Shown piece after piece: positions 1 through 6,021 of a stretch of 6,233 nucleotides of DNA. The translations under genes were made by a program, and so were the position numbers. The DNA is taken from positions 1 through 6,233 of the forward strand of contig JAQGHP010000241.1 of the NCBI GenBank assembly GCA_028288775.1, written 5' to 3'. Within the stretch, counting starts at the first letter, position 1, and every line of letters begins with the position of its first letter. The notes under the pieces were generated by a model. It ran no database searches. It was not told where the DNA came from and was given only the letters and a program-made list of their open reading frames with translations. The DNA comes from Phycisphaerales bacterium (lineage in GTDB: Bacteria > Planctomycetota > Phycisphaerae > Tepidisphaerales > Tepidisphaeraceae).

Positions 1-675
1 CTGCGGCCGATACTGACCCTTCGGGCCGCGCACAAATATCGCGCATACGCCGGGCGGTCGGCGGAGGATGTCTTCACCGACATCCATGACCACAACCGCT
101 GGGGCGGCCGCCAGAGCGTCTCGGGCCAGGGCTCGGACCTGGCGCAGACCGCCACCATCCGCGCCGCCCTCCCGCAGATCGTCCGCGAGCTGCAGGTCCG
201 ATCGATGCTCGACGCCCCGTGCGGGGATTTCCATTGGATGCAGCACGTGGATCTGGGCGACTGCGACTACGTCGGCGGCGACATCGTCGCGACGCTGGCC
301 GCCAGGTGCCAGGCGCAGTTCGGCGGCCCCGGTCGGCGTTTCATGCATCTGGACATCACGAAGGATGACCTACCGCCCGTTGACATGATTTTCTGCCGCG
401 ATTGCTTCATCCACCTCCCCCTGGGGCTCGTGGAGGCCGCGCTGCGAAACTTCAAACGCGCGGGGGCCAAATACCTGTTCACCACCACGATCCCCAATAA
501 GAAGGTGAATTCCGATGTGGTGGCCGGCGGCTATCGTCCGATCAACCTCCGGCTGCCGCCCTTCCATTTCCCACCCCCGCTCCGCATGATCCCCGACGAC
601 CCCCCCAGCACCCACCTGGCCAACAACCCCGACTTCCAAAGGCACATGGCACTGTGGGAAATCAAGCAACTATGA
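1..675 (+). CDS. class I SAM-dependent methyltransferase, 5' truncated by window edge
   Basis: The frame is open from base 1 to the TGA at 673-675, giving 224 codons with no clear start, so the gene begins left of the window. An internal ATG at 205 is not the start, because conserved sequence precedes it (WGGRQSVSGQGSD at residues 34-46, numbered from base 1). Residues 69-80 read MLDAPCGDFHWM, which is the glycine-rich motif I of a Rossmann methyltransferase. YVGGD at 90-94 is the acidic end of strand 2 that should bind the ribose of SAM. HLDIT at 116-120 and the VDMIFCRDCFIHLP stretch at 127-140 fit motifs II and III. The expected reaction is transfer of a methyl group from SAM in the cytoplasm; the acceptor is unknown. 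The gene converges on the oxygenase gene and ends 13 bases before a strong terminator hairpin. The fold is confident, the substrate is not. Confidence 0.85.
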   Translation: MRPILTLRAAHKYRAYAGRSAEDVFTDIHDHNRWGGRQSVSGQGSDLAQTATIRAALPQIVRELQVRSMLDAPCGDFHWMQHVDLGDCDYVGGDIVATLAARCQAQFGGPGRRFMHLDITKDDLPPVDMIFCRDCFIHLPLGLVEAALRNFKRAGAKYLFTTTIPNKKVNSDVVAGGYRPINLRLPPFHFPPPLRMIPDDPPSTHLANNPDFQRHMALWEIKQL

Positions 676-688
676 GCGGTGTGAAAAG

Positions 689-720
689 CGACGGGCCCGG
701 TTTAAGAACCGGGCCCGTCG
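689..720. terminator. bidirectional intrinsic terminator between convergent genes
   Basis: A perfect 14-bp stem (CGACGGGCCCGGTT at 689-702 pairing with 707-720) has a TAAG loop. On the plus strand it is followed by AAGTTTTGG; on the minus strand it is followed by CTTTTC. It lies 13 bases after the methyltransferase stop and 38 bases after the oxygenase stop, so it can end both transcripts. The U tracts are only four bases long, but the stem is very strong. Confidence 0.85.
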
Positions 721-758
721 AAGTTTTGGCCTCTACTTGAAGCAAAAGCAGGGTCGCC

Positions 759-1745
759 TCACCCCGCCATCGTCAAATCAATCACTCCCCGGCGGGCGAT
801 GCGGCGCATTTTGGCCAGCTTCGTCGCGCGGTCGGTCGATTCGCCCATGGCCGAGATGACTGCGCCCAGGGGGCGTTTGCCGTCCATGGCTTTGATCGCC
901 AGTAGTTCGTCTTCATCCAGCGTGAAATGCTTTTCGCCCCAGAGCACCACGCCCAGGACTTCCAGGAAATCGCGGGTGTAGTGGCGGTGGAAGTAGTCCA
1001 CCCGCCGGCCGATCAGCGGGATGCACTTTTCCATTTGCTCATCGCCCAGCTCGACCGCGGCGAGCGTGGCCTTGCGGAAGCCTTCCGTGCGGTCGTCCTC
1101 GCCCATTGGGTCGCAGTTGAAGGCGTTGAGCTTCAGGTAGAGCATCGTCGTGAGCGCGGGGTTGCGGCGGAGGTGCCAGAACCTATGCCCGCGAAAGACG
1201 ATTACATCCCGCGCCTGGTCCAGAATCTCCACCTTCCGCGCGTTCTTCAGCACCGGCTCCGGATAGCGCTCGGGAGAGAGGCTTGTGCGCAGCTGCTGCG
1301 AGGTGTTGAAGGGGTTGATGTCGTCCAGGTCGTGGGGATAGAGCACCAGCGTCGAGCCCTCGCGCACGTCGATCGAAAGTCCGACCGAAAGCTGCGAGGC
1401 GTAGCGGTCCTTATGGGCGTTGGGCTCGGAGGCGGCAGACGCCTCGTAGCCCTTCACGTGCCGCTCGGAGAGGACGATATCCGCGGCGTTCAGCCCCGCG
1501 ATCGCGCCCATGGCCTTGCGGACCTGCTGCTGATAATCGCCGCCGGGCGGGAACTCGTACATCGCCTGCTGCTTGTCGCCGATGGCGAATTCCTTCATCA
1601 GTCGCGAGCGCATGTTCTCGTCGCATTGGGCCTTGGCCTTGGCGTAGAACTCCTCGGTGACGCCGCCGCGGATGTGGACCCATCCTTCTTTGGCGAACTG
1701 CTCGGCGTATTGGGTGGGATTGAAGTTGAATATCTGATCAGACAC
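759..1745 (-). CDS. Fe(II)/2-oxoglutarate-dependent oxygenase, PhyH-like
   Basis: A 328-residue protein. The N-terminus (QFAKEGWVHIRGGVTEEFY, residues 16-34) matches the opening of phytanoyl-CoA-dioxygenase-like proteins. H111-K-D113 forms the HxD iron-binding pair, and H191 (or H187) in GHRFWHLRRNP supplies the distal histidine, with R193 or R194 as candidates to hold 2-oxoglutarate. The 76-80 residue gap suits the family. Residues about 205-328 form a helical extension that includes DEDELLAIKAMDGKRPLGAV (277-296), which resembles the small winged-helix tails found on some oxygenases. The expected reaction is hydroxylation or another oxidation using O2, Fe(II) and 2-oxoglutarate. I chose the GTG at 1745 because AGGAG lies 7 nt upstream; an in-frame ATG at 1787 would add 14 residues but has a poor ribosome binding site. 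The start overlaps the ATP-grasp stop, so the two are probably translated together. The substrate is unknown. Confidence 0.78.
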   Translation of the reverse strand: MSDQIFNFNPTQYAEQFAKEGWVHIRGGVTEEFYAKAKAQCDENMRSRLMKEFAIGDKQQAMYEFPPGGDYQQQVRKAMGAIAGLNAADIVLSERHVKGYEASAASEPNAHKDRYASQLSVGLSIDVREGSTLVLYPHDLDDINPFNTSQQLRTSLSPERYPEPVLKNARKVEILDQARDVIVFRGHRFWHLRRNPALTTMLYLKLNAFNCDPMGEDDRTEGFRKATLAAVELGDEQMEKCIPLIGRRVDYFHRHYTRDFLEVLGVVLWGEKHFTLDEDELLAIKAMDGKRPLGAVISAMGESTDRATKLAKMRRIARRGVIDLTMAG

Positions 1746-2871
1746 GGGAATGCTCCTGATGAAAGTGCGTGGAGGTTTCGGATTCATTGTCGTCCCGGCG
1801 TCCCGCGGCAGCCGCGAGATGCCGCAGGAGGTGGACGGCCACCGGAAACGCCCCGTCTTTTTTCTTATAGTGGTAATACAGATTCGGTGTGCCGTTCACC
1901 TCGAGGATGACGCCGCCCGACTCCGCCAGCGGCACGCCCGGATCGCGCGTGACCAGGTCGATCCCCGCGAAGCGCACGCCCAGCGCCCGCACGGCCTTTG
2001 CACAGTCATTAATTACCGAGTTGCACAGCAGCGGCGTGGCGGTTTCGTTGTCCGCGCCGGAGTTTTCGTTAATGACAGTCTTGAGCTTCACCACCCGCCC
2101 CGCCTCGGGGACGGCGCTTAGCGACAGGCCCTGCTTGGCCAGCGTGCGGCGCATGTCCAGATCAACGGTCAGCAGAACCTGCGAAACGTCGGCATGCGAT
2201 TGCAGCCGTTTCTCGTTGGCCGCTTCGACGAGCCGGGCCACGGACGAGCGGCCGTCGCCGACGACGGTCGGATGTCGGCGGACGAAGGAGTCGATCAATT
2301 TTCCATCGAGGAAGAGTAGGCGGTAATTTTCGCCTTCGATCTGTTCCTCGATGAGGAGTTGGTCGGAATACACCGCCGCGTGGGCGGCGGCGAAGGCCAG
2401 GTGCGACATCTTGCGAATGCCGGTGGTCACCCCGCGCCCGCCCCCGGTTCCTCCGGCCGGCTTGACCACGCAATCCCCGCCCGCGTTGCGCATAAATTCG
2501 GCGGCCGGCCCCATATCCTTGGGCGTAAACGTCGCGTGCCGCGGCACGGTCAGTCCCTGCTCGCTGAGGATGCGGTGCGTCAACGGCTTGTCGTGCAGCA
2601 CGGCGAGGGTCGGCGGGCTGTCGATTTCGCTGACGTTATGCACGACGCGGGTGCGGAAGGAATCGATCTCGATTTCGGATATTTCAAAATTCAGCCGCCG
2701 GGCCGTCCCGCCCAGCGTCTCCGCGGCCTCGCGCCACATGCGTTCGTAGAACTCGTCCTGGTGCCTGCCCGAAGCCTGTCGGCGCGGGTTGCGGTAGCGA
2801 AGGAAAGCTCTGCCCATCGCGAGCGCACTGAGCCCGCGCAAGGTAAGAGGATGAATCCAATATGACTTCAT
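1738..2871 (-). CDS. ATP-grasp ligase, cyanophycin-synthetase-like
   Basis: A 377-residue protein carrying a full ATP-grasp domain. HDKPLTHRILSEQGLTVP (93-110) is the usual entry helix. VVKPAGGTGGGRGVT (135-149) is the lysine plus glycine-rich ATP loop. LIEEQIEGENYRLLFLDG (173-190) holds the adenine-contacting acidic pair and the following arginine. VVGDGRSSVARLV (203-215), GIDLV (303-307) and ILEVNGTPN (322-330) follow, with E324 and N326 as Mg ligands. The order and wording of these motifs best match the ATP-grasp half of cyanophycin synthetase, but the Mur-ligase-like half is absent. The expected chemistry is activation of a carboxylate as acyl phosphate and capture by an amine, giving an amide or peptide bond. 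The last 20 residues (from about 358) are polar and His/Glu rich, beyond the domain. ATG at 2871 is preferred; a TTG at 2880 would add three residues. No good Shine-Dalgarno is seen. It is first in a coupled pair with the oxygenase. A RimK- or D-Ala-D-Ala-type ligase is less likely. Confidence 0.82.
   Translation of the reverse strand: MKSYWIHPLTLRGLSALAMGRAFLRYRNPRRQASGRHQDEFYERMWREAAETLGGTARRLNFEISEIEIDSFRTRVVHNVSEIDSPPTLAVLHDKPLTHRILSEQGLTVPRHATFTPKDMGPAAEFMRNAGGDCVVKPAGGTGGGRGVTTGIRKMSHLAFAAAHAAVYSDQLLIEEQIEGENYRLLFLDGKLIDSFVRRHPTVVGDGRSSVARLVEAANEKRLQSHADVSQVLLTVDLDMRRTLAKQGLSLSAVPEAGRVVKLKTVINENSGADNETATPLLCNSVINDCAKAVRALGVRFAGIDLVTRDPGVPLAESGGVILEVNGTPNLYYHYKKKDGAFPVAVHLLRHLAAAAGRRDDNESETSTHFHQEHSRV
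1753..1757 (-). promoter_or_regulatory. Shine-Dalgarno site that sets the oxygenase start
   Basis: On the minus strand AGGAG stands 7 nt before the GTG at 1745-1743, inside the last codons of the ATP-grasp gene. The overlap GTGTCTGA joins start and stop, a layout typical of translational coupling. This supports the shorter oxygenase start over the ATG at 1787. Confidence 0.75.
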
Positions 2872-3046
2872 TGTCCCCAATCATCGAAGCCGGCCGGCGC
2901 TCTAATCGGCCCAATTCCCCAACCTTACCAAACCGAGGCCCCCGCGCCTTGCATAATCCGGCGACCGGCGCGCACTTCGCGCCCCTCGTCTGCGACACAG
3001 AATCTAAATCACAATACCCCAAGCCGCCCAAGCGTTCCCCATCCGC

Positions 3047-3072
3047 CCGGCGGGATCGTCGATCCCGACCGG
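3047..3072 (-). promoter_or_regulatory. hairpin at the presumed 5' end of the ATP-grasp transcript
   Basis: CGGGATC (3051-3057) pairs with GATCCCG (3061-3067) around a GTC loop. The stem is extended by CCGG/CCGG (3047-3050 with 3069-3072) across a one-base bulge, giving 11 pairs. No U tract follows on the minus strand, so it is not a terminator in that direction. It may protect the 5' end of the mRNA or be a protein-binding palindrome. Confidence 0.4.
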
Positions 3073-3078
3073 CACTAC

Positions 3079-3087
3079 TTTATACCA
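3079..3087 (-). promoter_or_regulatory. candidate extended -10 promoter for the ATP-grasp/oxygenase pair
   Basis: On the minus strand TGGTATAAA matches the extended -10 pattern (TG-n-TATAAT with one mismatch). A poor -35 match, TTCTCA, lies about 18 nt upstream. Transcription from it would begin just before the hairpin at 3047-3072 and give a leader of about 200 nt. The motif is short, so chance occurrence is possible. Confidence 0.35.
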
Positions 3088-3161
3088 CATATTTGAAGGT
3101 CGTGAGAAACCGCAATCCGGATGAAGTAGAGGGCTGGCGGTTATTTCGGCGGAAACTTTTC

Positions 3162-3316
3162 TCCCTCCTCCGGTACTCCGGGTGAGGGCAGGGGCGGGCG
3201 CGAGAGAAGGTTCAAAGGCTCAAGGACTGAAGGATTCAAGAGTTCCTGCCGCTTGAACCACTGAACCCTCCTCGCAGGCCCCCTCACGAACCCTCCCCGT
3301 AGTACCGGAGGAGGGA
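3162..3316. repeat. nested inverted-repeat element, about 155 bp
   Basis: The ends are perfect 16-bp inverted repeats: TCCCTCCTCCGGTACT at 3162-3177 and its complement at 3301-3316. Just inside, TGAGGG-rich sequence (3183-3200) faces a diverged complement around 3271-3285. A third pair, GGTTCAA at 3209-3215 and TTGAACC at 3253-3259, lies at the centre. The left end also folds on itself (3163-3173 with 3178-3188, 9 of 11 pairs, TACT loop). No gene lies inside. It looks like a short dispersed repeat or non-autonomous element; no target-site duplication was identified. Confidence 0.6.
3211..3242. repeat. four imperfect 8-bp tandem units
   Basis: TTCAAAGG, CTCAAGGA, CTGAAGGA and TTCAAGAG follow one another without gaps, with an approximate consensus of YTCAAGGA. 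They lie in the centre of the nested inverted-repeat element. Related TGAACC units in the opposite sense occur at 3254-3259 and 3262-3267. Confidence 0.6.
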
Positions 3317-3355
3317 ACGCACCGGCATCGGCAAAGCCCGTGAAGGCCAAGCACC

Positions 3356-3376
3356 AAAAAACCGCGGCCCTCCGCA
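3356..3376 (-). terminator. weak intrinsic terminator after the glycosidase-like gene
   Basis: On the minus strand, 27 bases after the TAG stop, TGCGG-AGGG-CCGCG forms a 5-bp stem including one G-T pair, followed by G and six Ts (3361-3356). The stem is short but the T run is good, and the position fits the end of the gene at 3403. Confidence 0.45.
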
Positions 3377-3402
3377 CACGCCCGACTATTTCCCCATTCC
3401 CC

Positions 3403-5919
3403 CTATTCCGCAGATAAGAGAACGATGTCCGTCCAGTCCAGCGGCAGTTCCAATCGCACGCCGCCCTCGATCTTTTCAAGGTGGACGATCGCCCCGGAAG
3501 TGCTTACCGCCCGCGTCACCGGCGTGCCGAGATGCAGATCGACCTTCAATGACTGCACGGGATGATACGTGTAATTAACCAGCACCAGGGCCGCGCCCTT
3601 TGGCCCGGTGAGAAGGCTCGTCTCGACCACCGGCTCGCTGGCGCGGGCGACGGGTGCGACGTGCGCGAGCTCGAGGGGAAGTCCCACAATCAGCCGCGGG
3701 CCGGCGGGCCAGGTTTCTTCCAGCGTGGAAGGTTTGAACCCGGCCAATTGCCCGTACGCCAGCATCGGCATGAAACCCGCCGCGATGACCCGGCCCTTGC
3801 CGTGGGCGGCAATCGCCATCGCCGGAGCGCCGTCGTCGAACTTCGCGATGACGTCCGCGATACCCGCCCGCAAATCGAGCCGGCAGCCGATCACCGGCAG
3901 ATCGAACGCCTTGCCGCCGATCTCGCCGCGCGCCCGCGCCATCGCCGGGATCGTGGGAAGATCGGCCCGCTCGTTGTATGTGTGCTTCTCAGACTTCAGC
4001 CGCTTCGCGGCGTCGTCGGGCCAGAGCGTTTGCGCAAACGCCGGCACGTACGGCTCGAAGAACTCATCCCGCGTCGCCGCCCCGGCGGACAGGTAAACGA
4101 CGCCGCCCCCGCGCACCCATTTGTCGATCGCATCAGACGCCGAGCGGCTGACGCATTCGTCCGTCACGTACAGCGCTTTGTACGAAGAGAGCGCACCCGC
4201 CTGCACGTCTTCCTCGCGAAGAAAATCGGGCTGCACGTGCAGGTGGCGCAGCGCATGCCAGAGCAGCCGCTTCTCCACGAAAGCGGCAGGGTCGTCGCTG
4301 TGCCAGATGTCGTGACTGACCGAGTACAGCACTGCCACCGGATCGCGCACCGGCTTGGCCGGGTACAAAATCGGCTCCGCCTGCTCCATCGCCTTCCCGA
4401 GCTTCGCGATACCGTCGTACTGGCTTTGCAGATCGGACCAATAGTTCTCCGTGCCGATGAACGTCGGGCCGTAGGTCCAGAAGAAAAACGACTTCGCCCC
4501 CTGCCCCAGCGCTGAATACGCCTTGAGCCGCAAGAACCCGTCGTCCGAAGGTGTCAGCAATCCGCGCAGCAGGATCGGCCGATCGCCGATGGCGGAGCGC
4601 ATGATCGCGCTCAGATACTCAAACGATTGCGCCCCGGTCCACGTGGATGATGGCCCGTACATGTGATTGAGCCCGAGCCAGTCTTCAGCCGAGAGCTGAT
4701 CGACCGAGCCGCGGCTGGCGACCTCGAACAAATCGAGCATCGGCGCGCTCATCCCCATGTTTGGCGGCCCCCACGCGTTGAAGAACCCGTGATCGCTGGG
4801 CAGCGTCTCGGTCTTCATCCCCGGGACCGATGCGTGAATGAGATCCGTGCTGTGACGAAGCTGCCGGGCCGACCATTGCTGCCCGAACTTGGCCGCGTAA
4901 TACGCGAGTTTGCGCTCATGTAAATTCGCATCGCGCGCCAGCGCCGCCCGGTGAAGCAAATTTCCCGGATACTGTGCCTCGTCCACCCGCGCGCCAAGCT
5001 GCGCATCCGTCACCCCCGCCTCGTGGAGATACGCCCGAAACCACCCGTCCCGCTTCGCGGCGTTCACGCCCTGCAAATCCATCGTCCGAATTTCATCCGC
5101 CAATACCCAGTGCGCCACCGCGCCCAGTTCCTTGCGGCCCTCTTCGGTCTTCAGCGCATTCTCAACCCGCCGGCCCTCGCCTGCATTCCAATCCCGATCC
5201 GACTTCTCCGGGTCGGGGTTGTACAACTCGCTTTGACGGTAGGTGCGAGCGCCCGCGCCGGTGATCAGATCCGGATCGGTGCCGCCGATGACGTTAAAGC
5301 CGAGGTGCCGGAGGACATCAATCTCCTGCCGGGCGAGCGCCGGATCGTATGGCCCCCAAAGCGACGTGCAGACGTCGAATTGTTTCAGGTGGATCGCAGT
5401 CCCGCCGGTCGCCTGCTTCGCCCACGCGAGATGCCGGCCGGCCATCTGGCTGCCGGTTTCAAATTCCTTCGCATGCTCGCGCAGCGGATTCGGGACGAGA
5501 AATCCGATGACGTTCGACGCGCTGGTCTCCATAAAACGATGCACGACATGTGCCTCATCCGGCGCATCCGCCAGCTCCACCTCAATCGTGCGGCCGTGCT
5601 TCGCGCCAGCGGCTTCATTGCGTTCCACCCCAATCGTCATCGAAGGCCACTCGGCGATCCCCCCCTCTCGATTCACCTTCCCGTGCCACGGCCATTTGCT
5701 CACGTCCACCCATGGGCTCCACTCCCCCGCCGGGGCTTCCGCGGACACGGAGGGGAATTGCCACGGTTCGCCCGCGTGACGGAATCCGCCGATGGTCAGC
5801 TTGAAGTGCTCGCCGGTGGTGTCGGGGAGCTTTGCCCGGACAAAGATTTCCGCGGCGGGTGTCCGGACGGCGCAAAAAAGCGTCGCCGCCGCAACCAGAC
5901 AATGTATCATCCGAACCAA
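3403..5919 (-). CDS. secreted glycoside hydrolase-like protein (GH42/clan-A type architecture)
   Basis: About 838 residues. Residues 1-23 are a signal peptide: a basic start, a hydrophobic core LVAAATLFCAV and cleavage near TPAA, so it is exported. Residues about 24-150 look like a beta-rich domain. From about 178 (HLKQFDVCTSLWG, then EIDVLRHLGFNVIGG at 199-213) the pattern is that of the first strands of a TIM barrel, and AHWVLADEI (269-277) may carry the acid/base residue. GAKSFFFWTYGP (474-485) is a late barrel strand. Residues about 526-620 (DPVAVLYSVSHDIWH, then WVRGGGVVYLSAG) resemble the trimerisation domain of GH42 beta-galactosidases. The last 80 residues look like a beta-sandwich. 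A role in breaking down a polysaccharide or glycoside outside the cytoplasm is inferred; family and substrate are uncertain. The TTG at 5919 has GGAGG 6 nt upstream; the ATG at 5910 is the alternative. A longer frame from the ATG at 6015 reads through a repeat and is unlikely. Confidence 0.68.
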   Translation of the reverse strand: MVRMIHCLVAAATLFCAVRTPAAEIFVRAKLPDTTGEHFKLTIGGFRHAGEPWQFPSVSAEAPAGEWSPWVDVSKWPWHGKVNREGGIAEWPSMTIGVERNEAAGAKHGRTIEVELADAPDEAHVVHRFMETSASNVIGFLVPNPLREHAKEFETGSQMAGRHLAWAKQATGGTAIHLKQFDVCTSLWGPYDPALARQEIDVLRHLGFNVIGGTDPDLITGAGARTYRQSELYNPDPEKSDRDWNAGEGRRVENALKTEEGRKELGAVAHWVLADEIRTMDLQGVNAAKRDGWFRAYLHEAGVTDAQLGARVDEAQYPGNLLHRAALARDANLHERKLAYYAAKFGQQWSARQLRHSTDLIHASVPGMKTETLPSDHGFFNAWGPPNMGMSAPMLDLFEVASRGSVDQLSAEDWLGLNHMYGPSSTWTGAQSFEYLSAIMRSAIGDRPILLRGLLTPSDDGFLRLKAYSALGQGAKSFFFWTYGPTFIGTENYWSDLQSQYDGIAKLGKAMEQAEPILYPAKPVRDPVAVLYSVSHDIWHSDDPAAFVEKRLLWHALRHLHVQPDFLREEDVQAGALSSYKALYVTDECVSRSASDAIDKWVRGGGVVYLSAGAATRDEFFEPYVPAFAQTLWPDDAAKRLKSEKHTYNERADLPTIPAMARARGEIGGKAFDLPVIGCRLDLRAGIADVIAKFDDGAPAMAIAAHGKGRVIAAGFMPMLAYGQLAGFKPSTLEETWPAGPRLIVGLPLELAHVAPVARASEPVVETSLLTGPKGAALVLVNYTYHPVQSLKVDLHLGTPVTRAVSTSGAIVHLEKIEGGVRLELPLDWTDIVLLSAE

Positions 5920-5925
5920 AGCACA

Positions 5926-5930
5926 CCTCC
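5926..5930 (-). promoter_or_regulatory. Shine-Dalgarno site for the glycosidase-like gene
   Basis: On the minus strand GGAGG is followed by 6 nt (TGTGCT) and then TTG at 5919-5917. The ATG at 5910 would be 15 nt away, which is too far for good spacing. The site lies only 9 bases from the edge of the palindromic repeat at 5940-6021. Confidence 0.65.
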
Positions 5931-5939
5931 GAAGTGACT

Positions 5940-6021
5940 TGTAGGGTGGGTGTACTCGCCCACCATTTGCTTCTGCCCCAACCGACCGAGCGGGAAGGTG
6001 GGCGAGTACACCCACCCTACA
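5940..6021. repeat. inverted pair of REP-like palindromes (BIME-like)
   Basis: Arms at 5940-5964 and 5997-6021 are perfect 25-bp inverted repeats separated by 32 bases. Each arm also folds on itself: after a GTAG tetranucleotide, GGTGGGTG pairs with CGCCCACC around a TACT loop (8 pairs, one of them G-T). A GTAG-type tetranucleotide followed by a short hairpin, with two units head to head, is the layout of REP/BIME elements moved by RAYT transposases in other bacteria. No RAYT gene is in the window, so the assignment rests on shape. In the glycosidase mRNA it would form a strong hairpin just before the ribosome binding site if transcription starts upstream of it. Confidence 0.75.

Larger units (their letters stand above)
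2872..3402. other. gene-free, repeat-rich intergenic region
   Basis: No open frame here has coding features; the frames that cross it are overlaps with gene ends. From right to left it holds a weak terminator for the glycosidase-like gene (3356-3376), a nested inverted-repeat element (3162-3316), a candidate promoter (3079-3087) and hairpin (3047-3072) for the ATP-grasp gene, and then about 170 bases of leader in which I see no further structure. Confidence 0.7.

Noticed and set aside
68..388. 106-codon plus-strand frame beginning with MSSPTSMTTTAG
   Set aside because: It overlaps the methyltransferase in a different frame and is composed mostly of Arg, Ser, Ala and Pro.
927..1910. 327-codon open frame on the plus strand across the oxygenase and ATP-grasp genes
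   Set aside because: It spans the ends of two well-supported minus-strand genes and encodes a low-information product.
2684..3031. 115-codon minus-strand frame upstream of and overlapping the ATP-grasp start
   Set aside because: It overlaps the ATP-grasp coding region in another frame, has no Shine-Dalgarno or motif, and is not a convincing leader gene.
3162..3316. CRISPR array
   Set aside because: The tandem units are only 8 bp with no spacers, and the larger repeats are inverted, not direct.
3141..3479. 112-codon minus-strand frame over the inverted-repeat element
   Set aside because: It overlaps the 3' end of the glycosidase-like gene and reads through repeat sequence; no domain or start signal.
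3562..4515. 317-codon open frame on the plus strand
   Set aside because: It is the antisense shadow of the glycosidase-like gene; its product is Arg/His-rich, without domains, as expected from GC-rich antisense frames.
4951..5937. 328-codon open frame on the plus strand
   Set aside because: Antisense to the same gene, whose signal peptide, domain order and Shine-Dalgarno support the minus strand; the plus product has no recognisable motif.
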